Shown piece by piece: positions 6,249 to 19,493 of a stretch of 64,000 nucleotides of DNA (the stretch's first letter is position 1; each line of letters opens with the position of its first letter). The position numbers were made by a program, and so were the translations under genes. The stretch comes from Mycolicibacterium moriokaense (lineage in GTDB: Bacteria; Actinomycetota; Actinomycetes; Mycobacteriales; Mycobacteriaceae), in NCBI RefSeq assembly GCF_003201655.1, contig NZ_QJJU01000016.1:62001-126000 (forward strand). The letters run 5' to 3'. The notes under the pieces were generated by a model. The model had not been told where the DNA came from. It did not search any database and worked only from the letters and a program-made list of their open reading frames with translations.

Positions 6249-7578
6249 GCGCGTCGCGCACCGCGGTTACGGCGGCGTCGATCTCCTCGCGCGAGACTGT
6301 CAGCGCGGGCCGGAACCTCACGCTGGTGGCACCACTTGCCAGCATGATCACCCTGCGGTCCCAAAGGCGTCGGATCAGCTCGTCGCGCTGCGCGGCGGTC
6401 GGCAGGCTGAACGCGCACATCAGCCCGCGGCCGCGAACGTCGAGCACCAACCCCGGGAACTCCCCCGCGAGGGCTTCGAGCTCGTCGAGCAGATAGCGGC
6501 CTGCCTTGGCCGCTCGGACAAACAGCTCATCGGACTCGATGATCTCGAGGATGCGGCGCGACCGCACCATGTCGACGAGGTTGCCGCCCCACGTCGAGTT
6601 GATCCTCGAGCTGACCGAGAACACGTTGTCGCGTACCTCGTCGACGCGCCGGCCTGCCATGATTCCGCACACCTGCGTCTTCTTCCCGAACGCCACCACA
6701 TCGGGGGCGACGCCCAATTGCCGATAGGCCCAAGGGGTTCCGGTCATCCCGCAGCCGGTCTGCACCTCGTCGAAGATGAGCAGCGCGTCGTACTCGTCGC
6801 ACAGCTGGCGCATCGCGATGAAGAATTGCGGCCGGAAGTGACGGTCGCCGCCCTCACCCTGGATCGGCTCGGCGATGAAGCAGGCGATGTCATGGGGGTG
6901 GGCTTCGAACGCCGCACGGGCCTGGCGCAGCGATTGGGACTCGATGGCGTCCATGGCTGCGTCGTCCAGGTCGGGCCGGATGTAGGGCGCGTCGATCCGG
7001 GGCCAGTCGAACTTCGGGAACCGAGCCACCTTGTTGGGGTCGGTGTTGGTCAGCGACAGCGTGTAGCCGCTGCGGCCGTGGAACGCGCCGCGAAGATGCA
7101 GAACCTTGGTGCCCAGATCCTTGTCGATGCCGCGGGCCTCGTTGTGCCTGCTCTTCCAGTCGAACGCCACCTTCAGCGCGTTCTCGACCGCCAGCGCTCC
7201 CCCGTCGACGAAGAAGAGATGCGGCAGCGCGGGGTCGCCGAGCACGCGGCAAAAGGTGTCGACGAAGCGCGCCATCGGAACGCTGTACACATCGGAGTTG
7301 CTCGGCTTGTTCACCGCCGCCTGCGTCAACTCCGAAAGAAAGTCCTCGTCGTCGGCGAGCGCCGGATGGTTCATGCCCAGCGCTGACGACGCGAAGAACG
7401 TGAACATGTCGAGGTAACGCTCCCCGGTGCGCGCATCGACGAGGTAGGAGCCCGACGAGCGGTCGATATCGAGGATGAAGTCCAGCCCGTCGGCCAGGAT
7501 GCTGCGCGCCAGGACGTCACGGACATCGGAGGGACCGATGGCGGCAGCCAGTTCAGAAGGTGTCAGGACAGCGGTCAT
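6241..7578 (-). CDS. lat: L-lysine 6-aminotransferase
   Basis: A 445-residue class III PLP aminotransferase matching M. tuberculosis Lat (Rv3290c). It transfers the epsilon-amino group of lysine to 2-oxoglutarate, giving aminoadipate semialdehyde, which cyclises to piperideine-6-carboxylate. Landmarks: DGGALAVENALK (125-136), FIAEPIQGEGG (234-244), LIFDEVQTG (267-275, PLP aspartate) and FGKK with Lys300 as Schiff-base lysine. It lies downstream of lrpA and divergent-by-strand from the pcd operon, which performs the next steps. ATCTTA at 7585-7590 (TAAGAT on the coding strand) six bases before the ATG suggests a leaderless transcript; a CCGTAA palindrome lies further upstream. Confidence 0.95.
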   Translation of the reverse strand: MTAVLTPSELAAAIGPSDVRDVLARSILADGLDFILDIDRSSGSYLVDARTGERYLDMFTFFASSALGMNHPALADDEDFLSELTQAAVNKPSNSDVYSVPMARFVDTFCRVLGDPALPHLFFVDGGALAVENALKVAFDWKSRHNEARGIDKDLGTKVLHLRGAFHGRSGYTLSLTNTDPNKVARFPKFDWPRIDAPYIRPDLDDAAMDAIESQSLRQARAAFEAHPHDIACFIAEPIQGEGGDRHFRPQFFIAMRQLCDEYDALLIFDEVQTGCGMTGTPWAYRQLGVAPDVVAFGKKTQVCGIMAGRRVDEVRDNVFSVSSRINSTWGGNLVDMVRSRRILEIIESDELFVRAAKAGRYLLDELEALAGEFPGLVLDVRGRGLMCAFSLPTAAQRDELIRRLWDRRVIMLASGATSVRFRPALTVSREEIDAAVTAVRDALS

Positions 7579-7620
7579 GAAGCCATCTTAACGCATTATT
7601 TACGGCCTCTGCACCATCTG

Positions 7621-7637
7621 ACCGTAACAATTACGGT
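7621..7637. promoter_or_regulatory. Candidate LrpA operator upstream of lat
   Basis: Perfect inverted repeat ACCGTAA-CAA-TTACGGT, about 43 bases upstream of the lat start and overlapping the lrpA stop codon. A further half-site (TTACGG, about 7600-7605) lies nearer the lat start. Lrp/AsnC proteins bind short AT-rich palindromes in phased sets, and M. tuberculosis LrpA is reported to control lat, so operator function is a reasonable inference. A weak hairpin at the end of lrpA is the alternative. Confidence 0.5.
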
Positions 7638-8110
7638 ACGAAGTCGCGTCCATCGTAAAAAGTTTGTAAGATGATGGTGCTTCGGGTACCGACGTTCGCC
7701 GCGGTCCGTATCTGTTGCAGCAAATCTTCGAGCGCCCGCGGGGACTCGACACGGACCAGCAGGACGTAGCTCTCCTCACCGGCCACCGAGTGACAAGACA
7801 CGATGGCCGGTATGTGTTCGAGCCGGGCGGGCGCATCATCAGGTTGAGAGGGATCGAGAGGTGTGATGGCCACGAACGCCGACAGCATTTTCCCGACGGC
7901 TTCTGGGTTGATGCGCGCCGAATATCCGGTCACGACGTCTCGTGACTCGAGCCTGCGCACCCGCGACTGTACAGCCGACACCGACAGTCCGGCGGTCGCG
8001 GCGAGGTGGGCCAGCGTGGCCCGCCCGTCGACGATGAGTTCCCGCACCAGCTTGCGGTCGATCTCGTCGAGCTGCGCCGGTTCGTGCGGGTGTTCGTCGG
8101 GTTCACCCAT
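7631..8110 (-). CDS. lrpA: Lrp/AsnC-family regulator LrpA
   Basis: A 159-residue feast/famine regulator: N-terminal helix-turn-helix (about residues 15-60; LDEIDRKLVRELIVDGRATL, LSVSAVQSRVRRLE) and a C-terminal RAM/AsnC ligand domain (70-150). It corresponds to Rv3291c LrpA, which binds the lat promoter and responds to amino acids. It is 52 bases upstream of lat on the same strand and divergent from the DUF1338-pcd operon, so it can control both arms of lysine degradation. Confidence 0.93.
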   Translation of the reverse strand: MGEPDEHPHEPAQLDEIDRKLVRELIVDGRATLAHLAATAGLSVSAVQSRVRRLESRDVVTGYSARINPEAVGKMLSAFVAITPLDPSQPDDAPARLEHIPAIVSCHSVAGEESYVLLVRVESPRALEDLLQQIRTAANVGTRSTIILQTFYDGRDFVP

Positions 8111-8140
8111 GGCCGCACTGTATCCGAGTGGCCGGACAAC

Positions 8141-9343
8141 ATGAGTCGCCGTATCGAAACGTGGGAGCTGCGCGCGAAATTCGCCGCGGCGTTGTCACGG
8201 ATGTACGCCGCCGAGGTGCCTGCCTACACCACCCTGGTTGAGGTCAGCGCAGGAGTGAACCGCGAACTCGGCGGATCTCGGCGGGTGACCGCCGAACGCC
8301 ACGGCGCGATCCGGGTCGGCAGCGTCCGCGAACTCGCCGACCTGGCCGACCTGTTCACTGCGTTCGGTATGTACCCGGTCGGCTTCTACGATCTGCGCGA
8401 CGCGGCGTCGCCGGTGCCGGTGGTGTCGACCGCCTTCCGGCCGATCGACACAGAGCAGCTGGACCGCAACCCGTTCCGCGTGTTCACCTCGATGCTGGCG
8501 ACGGCCGACGCCCGCTTCTTCCCAGTCGACCTTCGTAGCCGTGTCGAGCGGTTCGTGGCCGCCCGCCAGTTGTTCGATCCGGCGCTGATCGCCGAGGCCA
8601 GGCGCATCGCCGCCGACGGCGGCGCGGAACCCGCACGCGCCAACCGGTTCGTAGGCGAGGCGGTGGCCGCGTTCGCGCTATCGCGCGAACCGATCGACCG
8701 CGGCTGGCACGACGAGCTGACCAAGGTCTCCGCGGTGGCTGCCGACATCGCAGGCGTCCGCACCACGCACATCAACCACCTGACTCCACGCGTGCTCGAC
8801 ATCGACGAGCTGTACCGGCGCATGGCTGCCCGCGGCATCACGATGATCGACGCCATCCAGGGTCCGCCCGCCTGGCATGGCCCCGATGTGTTGTTGCGGC
8901 AGACGTCATTTCGTGCCCTGGCCGAGCCACGGCGATTCCGCGATGCCGACGGCACGGTGTCCGACGGCACGTTGCGGGTACGCTTCGGCGAGGTCGAATC
9001 GCGCGGCGTCGCCCTGACCCCACTTGGGCGCCAACGCTACGACGCCGCGATGGCCGCACCTGACCCATCCGCGGTATGGGCGGACCACTTCCCCGTCACC
9101 GACCAGGACATGGCCGCCAACGGTCTGGCCTACTACCACGGCGGAGACCCGTCCAAACCCGTTGTCTACGAAGACTTCCTGCCGACATCGGCGGCGGGCA
9201 TCTTCAGATCCAATCTCGATACCGACACACAGGCGGTCGCGGAGGCCGATAATGCCGAATACAGCCTGGATTGGATGGCCAGCCAGATCGGACACCACAT
9301 TCACGATCCCTACGAGCTCTATGAGAAAGTCGCATCATCATGA
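8141..9343 (+). CDS. DUF1338/HglS-type 2-oxoadipate dioxygenase/decarboxylase
   Basis: A 400-residue protein of the DUF1338 (VOC-like) family, corresponding to Rv3292. Characterised HglS converts 2-oxoadipate with O2 to D-2-hydroxyglutarate and CO2 using one metal. Candidate metal ligands here match the HglS His-His-Glu pattern in order and spacing: H54 (in RHGAIRVG), H213 (in INHLTPR) and E284 (in FGEVESRG); Arg58 would bind the substrate carboxylate. The start at 8141 gives the family N-terminus; the open frame reaches back into lrpA. It overlaps pcd by four bases (ATGA), so it is in one operon with the preceding step of lysine catabolism. Function is inferred from family and context. Confidence 0.85.
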   Translation: MSRRIETWELRAKFAAALSRMYAAEVPAYTTLVEVSAGVNRELGGSRRVTAERHGAIRVGSVRELADLADLFTAFGMYPVGFYDLRDAASPVPVVSTAFRPIDTEQLDRNPFRVFTSMLATADARFFPVDLRSRVERFVAARQLFDPALIAEARRIAADGGAEPARANRFVGEAVAAFALSREPIDRGWHDELTKVSAVAADIAGVRTTHINHLTPRVLDIDELYRRMAARGITMIDAIQGPPAWHGPDVLLRQTSFRALAEPRRFRDADGTVSDGTLRVRFGEVESRGVALTPLGRQRYDAAMAAPDPSAVWADHFPVTDQDMAANGLAYYHGGDPSKPVVYEDFLPTSAAGIFRSNLDTDTQAVAEADNAEYSLDWMASQIGHHIHDPYELYEKVASS

Positions 9344-10884
9344 CAACCGTTCAGACATCCCAGCTTCCGACCGTCGAGGCCCTGCGCGCCCAGGCGCGCG
9401 ACGCTTTGCAGGCGATCGGCTCGCACGCCGAATTGGGCGGGCCCGGCGGCCCCGGCATGCCTGCCAGCACCCCGATCACCGGCGACGTGCTTTACACCGT
9501 CGCCGAGGCCACACCTGAGGGGGCCGATGCCGCGATAGCCGAAGCCGCGCAAGCATTTACGACATGGCGCACCACCCCGGCACCCGTCAGGGGTGCTCTG
9601 GTGGCCCGGCTGGGCGAGCTGCTCGTCGAGCACAAGGCCGATCTCGCCACACTCGTCACGATCGAGGCAGGCAAGATCACGTCCGAGGCCCTCGGCGAGG
9701 TCCAGGAGATGATCGACATCTGCCAGTTCGCCGTCGGCCTGTCGCGGCAGCTGTACGGCAAGACCATCGCTTCCGAACGCCCCGGGCACCGTTTGATGGA
9801 AACGTGGCATCCGCTTGGCGTTGTCGGCGTCATCACCGCGTTCAACTTCCCGGTCGCGGTCTGGGCGTGGAACACCGCGATCGCGTTGGTGTGCGGCGAC
9901 ACCGTGGTGTGGAAACCGTCGGAGCTGACGCCTCTGACCGCACTGGCATGCCAGGCCTTGATCGAATGGGCCGCGACCGATGTGGGGGCTCCGCGCGAGG
10001 TGAGCCGGCTCGTCCAGGGCGGCCGCGAGGTCGGCGAGCGGCTTGTCGACGATCCTCGCGTCGCGCTGCTTAGCGCGACCGGGTCGGTCCGGATGGGTCA
10101 GCAGGTGGGTCCTCGGGTGGCGGGCCGGTTCGGCAAGGTGCTGCTGGAATTGGGCGGCAACAACGCCGCGATCGTGACCCCCTCGGCCGATCTGGACCTC
10201 GCCGTGCGCGGGATCGTGTTCTCGGCGGCGGGTACCGCGGGCCAGCGCTGCACCTCACTGCGCAGGCTGATCGTGCATTCCTCGGTGGCCGACGAGCTGG
10301 TCGACCGGATCGTGAACGCCTACCGGCAGCTGCCGATCGGCAACCCGGCCGCCGACGGCACGCTGGTCGGTCCGCTCATCCACGAGACCGCATACCGCGA
10401 CATGGTTGGCGCACTCGAGCAGGCCCGCGCAGACGGCGGTGAGGTGTTCGGTGGCGAGCGCCGCGACGTTGGAGACGAGAGCGCCTACTACGTCGCACCC
10501 GCGGTGGTGCGGATGCCCGAGCAGACGGCGGTGGTGCACAACGAGACGTTCGCACCGATCCTCTACGTGCTGACATACGACGAGCTCGACGACGCGATTG
10601 CGCTGAACAACGCTGTTCCGCAGGGTCTTTCGTCGGCGATCTTCACCAGCGACGTGCGGGAAGCGGAGCGCTTCATGGCGGCCGACGGTTCGGACTGCGG
10701 CATCGCCAACGTCAACATCGGCACCTCGGGTGCGGAGATCGGCGGCGCGTTCGGCGGCGAGAAGCAGACCGGCGGAGGGCGCGAGTCGGGTTCGGATGCC
10801 TGGAAGGCGTACATGCGCCGGGCCACCAATACCGTCAACTACTCCTCGGAGCTGCCGCTGGCGCAGGGCGTGCACTTCGGATAG
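9340..10884 (+). CDS. pcd: Piperideine-6-carboxylate / aminoadipate-semialdehyde dehydrogenase
   Basis: A 514-residue NAD(P)-dependent aldehyde dehydrogenase of the ALDH7/antiquitin type, matching Rv3293 (Pcd). It oxidises aminoadipate semialdehyde, the product of Lat, to L-2-aminoadipate. Catalytic residues are in place: N169 (FNFPVAVW), K192 (WKPSE), E270 (LELGGNN) and C304 (GQRCTSLRR). The ATG overlaps the upstream stop. It completes the lat-pcd-HglS module; only the aminoadipate aminotransferase step has no dedicated gene here. Confidence 0.93.
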   Translation: MTTVQTSQLPTVEALRAQARDALQAIGSHAELGGPGGPGMPASTPITGDVLYTVAEATPEGADAAIAEAAQAFTTWRTTPAPVRGALVARLGELLVEHKADLATLVTIEAGKITSEALGEVQEMIDICQFAVGLSRQLYGKTIASERPGHRLMETWHPLGVVGVITAFNFPVAVWAWNTAIALVCGDTVVWKPSELTPLTALACQALIEWAATDVGAPREVSRLVQGGREVGERLVDDPRVALLSATGSVRMGQQVGPRVAGRFGKVLLELGGNNAAIVTPSADLDLAVRGIVFSAAGTAGQRCTSLRRLIVHSSVADELVDRIVNAYRQLPIGNPAADGTLVGPLIHETAYRDMVGALEQARADGGEVFGGERRDVGDESAYYVAPAVVRMPEQTAVVHNETFAPILYVLTYDELDDAIALNNAVPQGLSSAIFTSDVREAERFMAADGSDCGIANVNIGTSGAEIGGAFGGEKQTGGGRESGSDAWKAYMRRATNTVNYSSELPLAQGVHFG

Positions 10885-10991
10885 GTGACCGCGAGTTGTC
10901 CACCAGATGACGAGCAAATCGATGCCGGTTGTTCATCTACAGGACGCGCTGCGGTTTTGTTTCGGGCGCGCACGCGGTAGTCAATGGGAAG

Positions 10992-11477
10992 ATGCAGCAC
11001 ACGCGGCCGCGACTGAAGCTCGTCCTTGCGACGGCGGTGGTGGCGATGCTGGTAGACGTCATCACCAAGGCGATCGCCGTGGGTGTGTTGGTTCCCGGTG
11101 AACGGGTTCCGGTGATCGGTGACCATGTCTGGTGCGCGCTGACCCGCAACGCGGGCGCTGCGTTCTCGTGGGGCGGCGCATACACCGTCGAACTGGCTCT
11201 CGTGGTTGGCGGGATCATCGCCGTGCTGACCTGGCGCAGTCGGCATGTGGTGTCGATCGCCGCCGCGATCGCCGTTGGGTTGGTGTTGGGCGGCGCCGCA
11301 GGCAATCTGGCCGATCGCGTGTTCCGCTCGCCGGGGCCGTTGCGCGGCGCGGTCGTGGACTTCGTCGCGATCGGCTGGGGCCCGATCTTCAACGCCGCAG
11401 ACGTCTGCGTGGTGATCGGGGTGGTGATCCTGACATGGCGGCTGCTGGCCGAAAACCGTAGCCCCGCACCGGCGTAG
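10992..11477 (+). CDS. Lipoprotein signal peptidase II paralogue (LspA family)
   Basis: A 161-residue, four-helix membrane protein with the signal peptidase II signatures: VDVITKAI (box A), LTRNAGAAFS (NxGAAF), GAAGNLADR with a catalytic Asp, and VVDFVAI followed by FNAADV with the second Asp. These suggest an active aspartyl protease that trims prolipoprotein signal peptides. Mycobacteria have a canonical lspA elsewhere (Rv1539 in M. tuberculosis), so this would be a second copy; that is inference, since the rest of the genome is not visible. Start chosen at ATG 10992 because the family N-terminus begins there. It lies 107 bases after pcd and may be separate from that operon. Confidence 0.85.
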   Translation: MQHTRPRLKLVLATAVVAMLVDVITKAIAVGVLVPGERVPVIGDHVWCALTRNAGAAFSWGGAYTVELALVVGGIIAVLTWRSRHVVSIAAAIAVGLVLGGAAGNLADRVFRSPGPLRGAVVDFVAIGWGPIFNAADVCVVIGVVILTWRLLAENRSPAPA

Positions 11478-11526
11478 TGCTGGCGGCCGTTGCCGCTGTT
11501 ATACATATGTCAAGTACGATGGCCGG

Positions 11527-12177
11527 ATGGCTGAGTCCAGACGGCGACTGTCCCCCGACGATCGTCGAAACGAACTGCTCGCATTGGGCGCGGAGGTGTT
11601 CGGCCAGCGACCGTACGACGACGTGCGCATCGACGAGATCGCCGAGCGCGCCGGGGTCTCGCGCGCACTGATGTACCACTACTTCCCCGACAAACGGGCC
11701 TTCTTCGCGGCCGTCGTACGCGCCGAGGGCGAGAACCTGTTCGAGGCCACCAACGCCGCGCCTGACCCGGATGCCACCATGTTCAACCAGGTGCGCGAAG
11801 GTGTGCTGGCGTACCTGCGCTACGACGAGGAGCACCCGCACGGCGCGTGGGCGGCCTATATCGGCATCGGCGCCTCCGACCCGATCCTGCGGGGCATCGA
11901 GGACGTCGACAATGACCGCCAGGCCAACAGGATCATCACCCGCATCCACGAGGCGATCGGCGGCGAGATGGACTCCAAGGTGGAACGCGACCTGCGGGTC
12001 ACCATCTACGGCTGGTTGGCGTTCACGTTCGAGATGTGCAGGCAGCGCCTGATCGACCCGTCGATCGACGCAGGTTACGTCGCCGACGCCTGCGCGCACA
12101 CGCTGCTCGACGGGATCGGCAGGGTGCCGGGCGTCCCCGCTGAGCTGGCCGAAGCCGTCGCAACCGAACATCGCTGA
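11527..12177 (+). CDS. TetR-family regulator (Rv3295-like)
   Basis: A 216-residue TetR repressor: helix-turn-helix in residues 15-60 (IDEIAERAGVSRALMYHYF) and an all-helical ligand domain. It corresponds in place to Rv3295, just before lhr. TACGAT at 11515-11520 is six bases from the ATG with no Shine-Dalgarno, so the mRNA is probably leaderless. A short palindrome ACATATGT (11503-11510) between possible -35 and -10 could be its own operator. Ligand and targets unknown; lhr, 32 bases downstream, has its own promoter. Confidence 0.9.
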   Translation: MAESRRRLSPDDRRNELLALGAEVFGQRPYDDVRIDEIAERAGVSRALMYHYFPDKRAFFAAVVRAEGENLFEATNAAPDPDATMFNQVREGVLAYLRYDEEHPHGAWAAYIGIGASDPILRGIEDVDNDRQANRIITRIHEAIGGEMDSKVERDLRVTIYGWLAFTFEMCRQRLIDPSIDAGYVADACAHTLLDGIGRVPGVPAELAEAVATEHR

Positions 12178-12180
12178 TAT

Positions 12181-12203
12181 TTGTCGGTGCGTGTTGGCAG
12201 AGT
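12181..12203 (+). promoter_or_regulatory. RecA-independent (PafBC-type) DNA-damage promoter of lhr
   Basis: TTGTCGGTG (12181-12189), eight bases, then CAGAGT (12198-12203). This matches the mycobacterial RecA-independent damage motif TTGTCRGTG-N8-TANNNT except for the first -10 base. The start site predicted seven bases after the -10 is exactly the A of the lhr ATG (12210), i.e. a leaderless transcript. Confidence 0.72.
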
Positions 12204-12209
12204 GGCCAG

Positions 12210-16760
<4,551 letters not shown>

Positions 16761-16803
16761 CCTTGTCGGCTCGCGAATGTAACCCACTCCTACAGTGGAG
16801 GGC

Positions 16804-17784
16804 ATGTCGCTTCCGACCGCGCTGACGGAGATGTTCGGAATCGACCATCCCATCGTGCTCGCCCCGATGGGCGGCGTTGCGGGCGGCGCGCTGACGGCAG
16901 CGGTGTCCGAGGGCGGCGGTCTCGGAATGATCGGCGCCGGGCGCGGCGGCCTGGGATGGCTCGGACGCGAATGCGGTGTGGCGCGGGCGGCGACGTCGAG
17001 GCCGTGGGGCATCGGGTTCCTGACATGGGCCATCGGATCCGAAGCGGTCGAGGCGGCGATCGAACAGTCACCCGCGGCCATCATGCTGTCGTTCGGCGAT
17101 CCCGCCCCGTTCGCTGAAACGATCCGCGCTGCAGGTATCCCGCTCATGGTGCAGGTTACGACCTTGGACGAGGCTAGACGTGCGCTCGACGTCGGCGCGA
17201 ACGTCGTTGTGGCGCAAGGCACCGAAGCCGGCGGACACGGTGGTGGACGGGCGACATTGCCGTTCGTCCCCGCGGTCGTCGACATTGCGGATACGACGCC
17301 GGTACTGGCCGCGGGCGGCATCGCCGATGGCCGCGGACTGGCGGCCACGCTGATGCTTGGCGCCGCAGGCGCGATGATCGGAACCCGCTTCGAGGCAACC
17401 CCCGAAGCACTGCTCGATCCCGAGGAGGCGAAGGCGATCACCGCGGCGGAGGCCGCCGACACCATCCGCGGACGCGTCCTCGACATCGCCACGGAGGCCG
17501 GCTGGCCGGAGCGCTACACGGCGCGAACACTGCGCAACGGATTCACGGACACGTGGGAGGGGCGCGAGTCCGCGCTGACCTCTGACCAAGGTGCGTTGGC
17601 GGAGTTCCGCGCTGCTGCCGAACGCGGCGACCGCGAATACCTACCGATCTGGGCCGGTGAAGCCGTTGACCTCATCACCGAGCTGGACTCCGCGACTGCC
17701 TTGGTCGCACGCATCGCCGAACAGGCTGAGCGCGCGATCACTGCGACAGGGAACGCTGTCCGAGGGCGAGGTGTTCGGCACTGA
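16804..17784 (+). CDS. Nitronate monooxygenase / 2-nitropropane dioxygenase family
   Basis: A 326-residue FMN-dependent TIM-barrel protein (APMGGVAGG near the N-terminus, GTEAGGHGGG as the FMN phosphate loop, LAAGGIADGRG and GTRFEATPE). Family members oxidise nitronates such as propionate-3-nitronate with O2. I prefer ATG 16804 over GTG 16795: TACAGT at 16791-16796 lies seven bases before it, and GGAGG is also present but close. Its stop is one base from the next start, so it forms an operon with the SDR and nei2. Confidence 0.88.
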   Translation: MSLPTALTEMFGIDHPIVLAPMGGVAGGALTAAVSEGGGLGMIGAGRGGLGWLGRECGVARAATSRPWGIGFLTWAIGSEAVEAAIEQSPAAIMLSFGDPAPFAETIRAAGIPLMVQVTTLDEARRALDVGANVVVAQGTEAGGHGGGRATLPFVPAVVDIADTTPVLAAGGIADGRGLAATLMLGAAGAMIGTRFEATPEALLDPEEAKAITAAEAADTIRGRVLDIATEAGWPERYTARTLRNGFTDTWEGRESALTSDQGALAEFRAAAERGDREYLPIWAGEAVDLITELDSATALVARIAEQAERAITATGNAVRGRGVRH

Positions 17785-17785
17785 C

Positions 17786-18739
17786 ATGAGCGCTGACTTG
17801 ATCAAGACACCCTTCGGATTCACATCGACGGCTGCTGAGGTCATGGCGGGCGTCGATCTGTCCGGTAAGCGGGCCATCGTCACCGGCGCGTCGTCGGGTA
17901 TCGGGGTCGAGACCGCGCGGGCACTGGCGGATGCCGGTGCGGAGGTCACACTCGCTGTGCGCAACGCGGAGTCCGGTGAGCGCGTTGCCGCCGAGATCCG
18001 CGACGGCACCGGCAACAGCGCTGTCACCGTCGGCGCGCTGGACCTCAGCGACCTCTCCAGCGTCGGTACATTCGTCGCGGCGTGGACCGGACCGCTTGAC
18101 ATCCTGGTCAACAACGCAGGCGTGATGGCCATTCAAGAGCTGACAATGTCGTCGAGCGGCCACGAAATGCAGTTCGCGACAAATCATCTCGGGCATTTCG
18201 CGCTCGCGCTCGGGCTGCATCATTCGCTTGCCGCGGCCTCCTCCGCCCGCATCGTGTCAGTGAGCTCCGGCGGCCACCTGCGCTCGCCGGTGGTGTTCGA
18301 TGACATCGACTACGCCTTCCGGGATTACGACCCGTTCGGCGCCTACGGTCAGTCAAAGACGGCCAATGTGCTGTTCGCAGTTGAGGCGACTCGCCGATGG
18401 GCGGCCGACGGCATCCTCGCCAACGCGCTGATGCCGGGCGGTATCGCCACCCCACTGCAGCGCCACCTCCCCGCGCACTACGCCGAGCAGGCGCTGGAGG
18501 CGTTTCGTTCGGCAGGGACCGACTTCAAGTCGGTCGAACAGGGAGCTGCGACATCGGTTCTGCTGGCAGCTTCCCCGTTGCTCGACGGAATCGGCGGCCG
18601 CTACTTCGAGGACTGCAACGAAGCCGTTGTGGTCAACCGGCGCGGTGGGCCGGGGCGCGGTGGGGTCGCGCCGTATGCGCTCGACCCTGCCAATGCCGAA
18701 CGGCTGTGGGAATTCTCGTTGCAGATGATCGATGCCTGA
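17786..18739 (+). CDS. Short-chain dehydrogenase/reductase
   Basis: A 317-residue classical/extended SDR of the retinol dehydrogenase/protochlorophyllide reductase-like group: TGASSGIG (33-40, NADP binding), NNAG (109-112), SVSSGG near 160 and YGQSK with Y187 and K191 as catalytic pair. Substrate unknown. The ATG follows the NMO stop after one base, and the 3' end overlaps nei2 by eight bases, so translation is probably coupled through the three genes. Confidence 0.92.
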   Translation: MSADLIKTPFGFTSTAAEVMAGVDLSGKRAIVTGASSGIGVETARALADAGAEVTLAVRNAESGERVAAEIRDGTGNSAVTVGALDLSDLSSVGTFVAAWTGPLDILVNNAGVMAIQELTMSSSGHEMQFATNHLGHFALALGLHHSLAAASSARIVSVSSGGHLRSPVVFDDIDYAFRDYDPFGAYGQSKTANVLFAVEATRRWAADGILANALMPGGIATPLQRHLPAHYAEQALEAFRSAGTDFKSVEQGAATSVLLAASPLLDGIGGRYFEDCNEAVVVNRRGGPGRGGVAPYALDPANAERLWEFSLQMIDA

Positions 18740-19493
18740 GGGCGATACCGTCTGGCATACCGCAACCGTCCTGCGCGATGCGTTGGCAGGCAAGACGCTG
18801 ACGCGGTGCGACATCCGGGTGCCGAAATACGCCACCGTCGATCTGACCGGACAGGTCGTCGACGAGGTGATCAGCAGGGGAAAGCATCTGTTCATCCGGA
18901 TCGGATCGGCGAGCATCCATTCGCATCTGAAGATGGAGGGCAGCTGGAAGGTCAGCCCGGTGGGCAAGCCGAGCAGGGCCGGACATCGGATCCGGATCAT
19001 CCTGGAGGCGGGCGACATTCAGGCCGCAGGCATCGATCTGGGAGTGCTCGAAGTACTGGAGCGCGAACACGACGTGGAGACAGTAGCCCATCTGGGTCCC
19101 GACCTGCTCGGCGACGACTGGGATCCGCACGTCGCGGCGGCGAACCTGACGAGCGACCCGGACCGGCCCCTTGCGCAGGCGCTGCTCGATCAACGGGTGA
19201 TGGCCGGCGTTGGCAATGTCTACTGCAATGAGTTGTGCTTCGTCACGGGACATTTGCCGACCGCGCCGGTGAAAGACGTCAAGGACACGTTGCGGATGGT
19301 ACAGCGAGCCCGTGACATGTTGTGGCTCAACCGCTCTCGCTGGAACCGCGCGACTACGGGCGATCCCAGACCCGGCCGTGACCTATGGGTCTACGGCCGG
19401 GCCGGTAAGCCTTGCCGACGCTGCGGCACCCAGATCCAGTCAGATAGCAGCGGGGACCGCGTCGCCTACTGGTGCCCGATTTGTCAGACGTGA
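18732..19493 (+). CDS. nei: Endonuclease VIII-like DNA glycosylase Nei2
   Basis: A 253-residue Fpg/Nei glycosylase (Rv3297 homologue): the N-terminus MPEGDTVWH carries the catalytic Pro2 and Glu3, the helix-two-turn-helix region has GVGNVYCNE, and a zinc finger closes the protein (CRRCGTQ ... WCPIC). It removes oxidised pyrimidines and nicks the strand. It is in the same transcription direction as lhr, as in M. tuberculosis, but here an NMO and an SDR lie between. The last 54 bases overlap the convergent desaturase gene. Confidence 0.95.
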   Translation: MPEGDTVWHTATVLRDALAGKTLTRCDIRVPKYATVDLTGQVVDEVISRGKHLFIRIGSASIHSHLKMEGSWKVSPVGKPSRAGHRIRIILEAGDIQAAGIDLGVLEVLEREHDVETVAHLGPDLLGDDWDPHVAAANLTSDPDRPLAQALLDQRVMAGVGNVYCNELCFVTGHLPTAPVKDVKDTLRMVQRARDMLWLNRSRWNRATTGDPRPGRDLWVYGRAGKPCRRCGTQIQSDSSGDRVAYWCPICQT

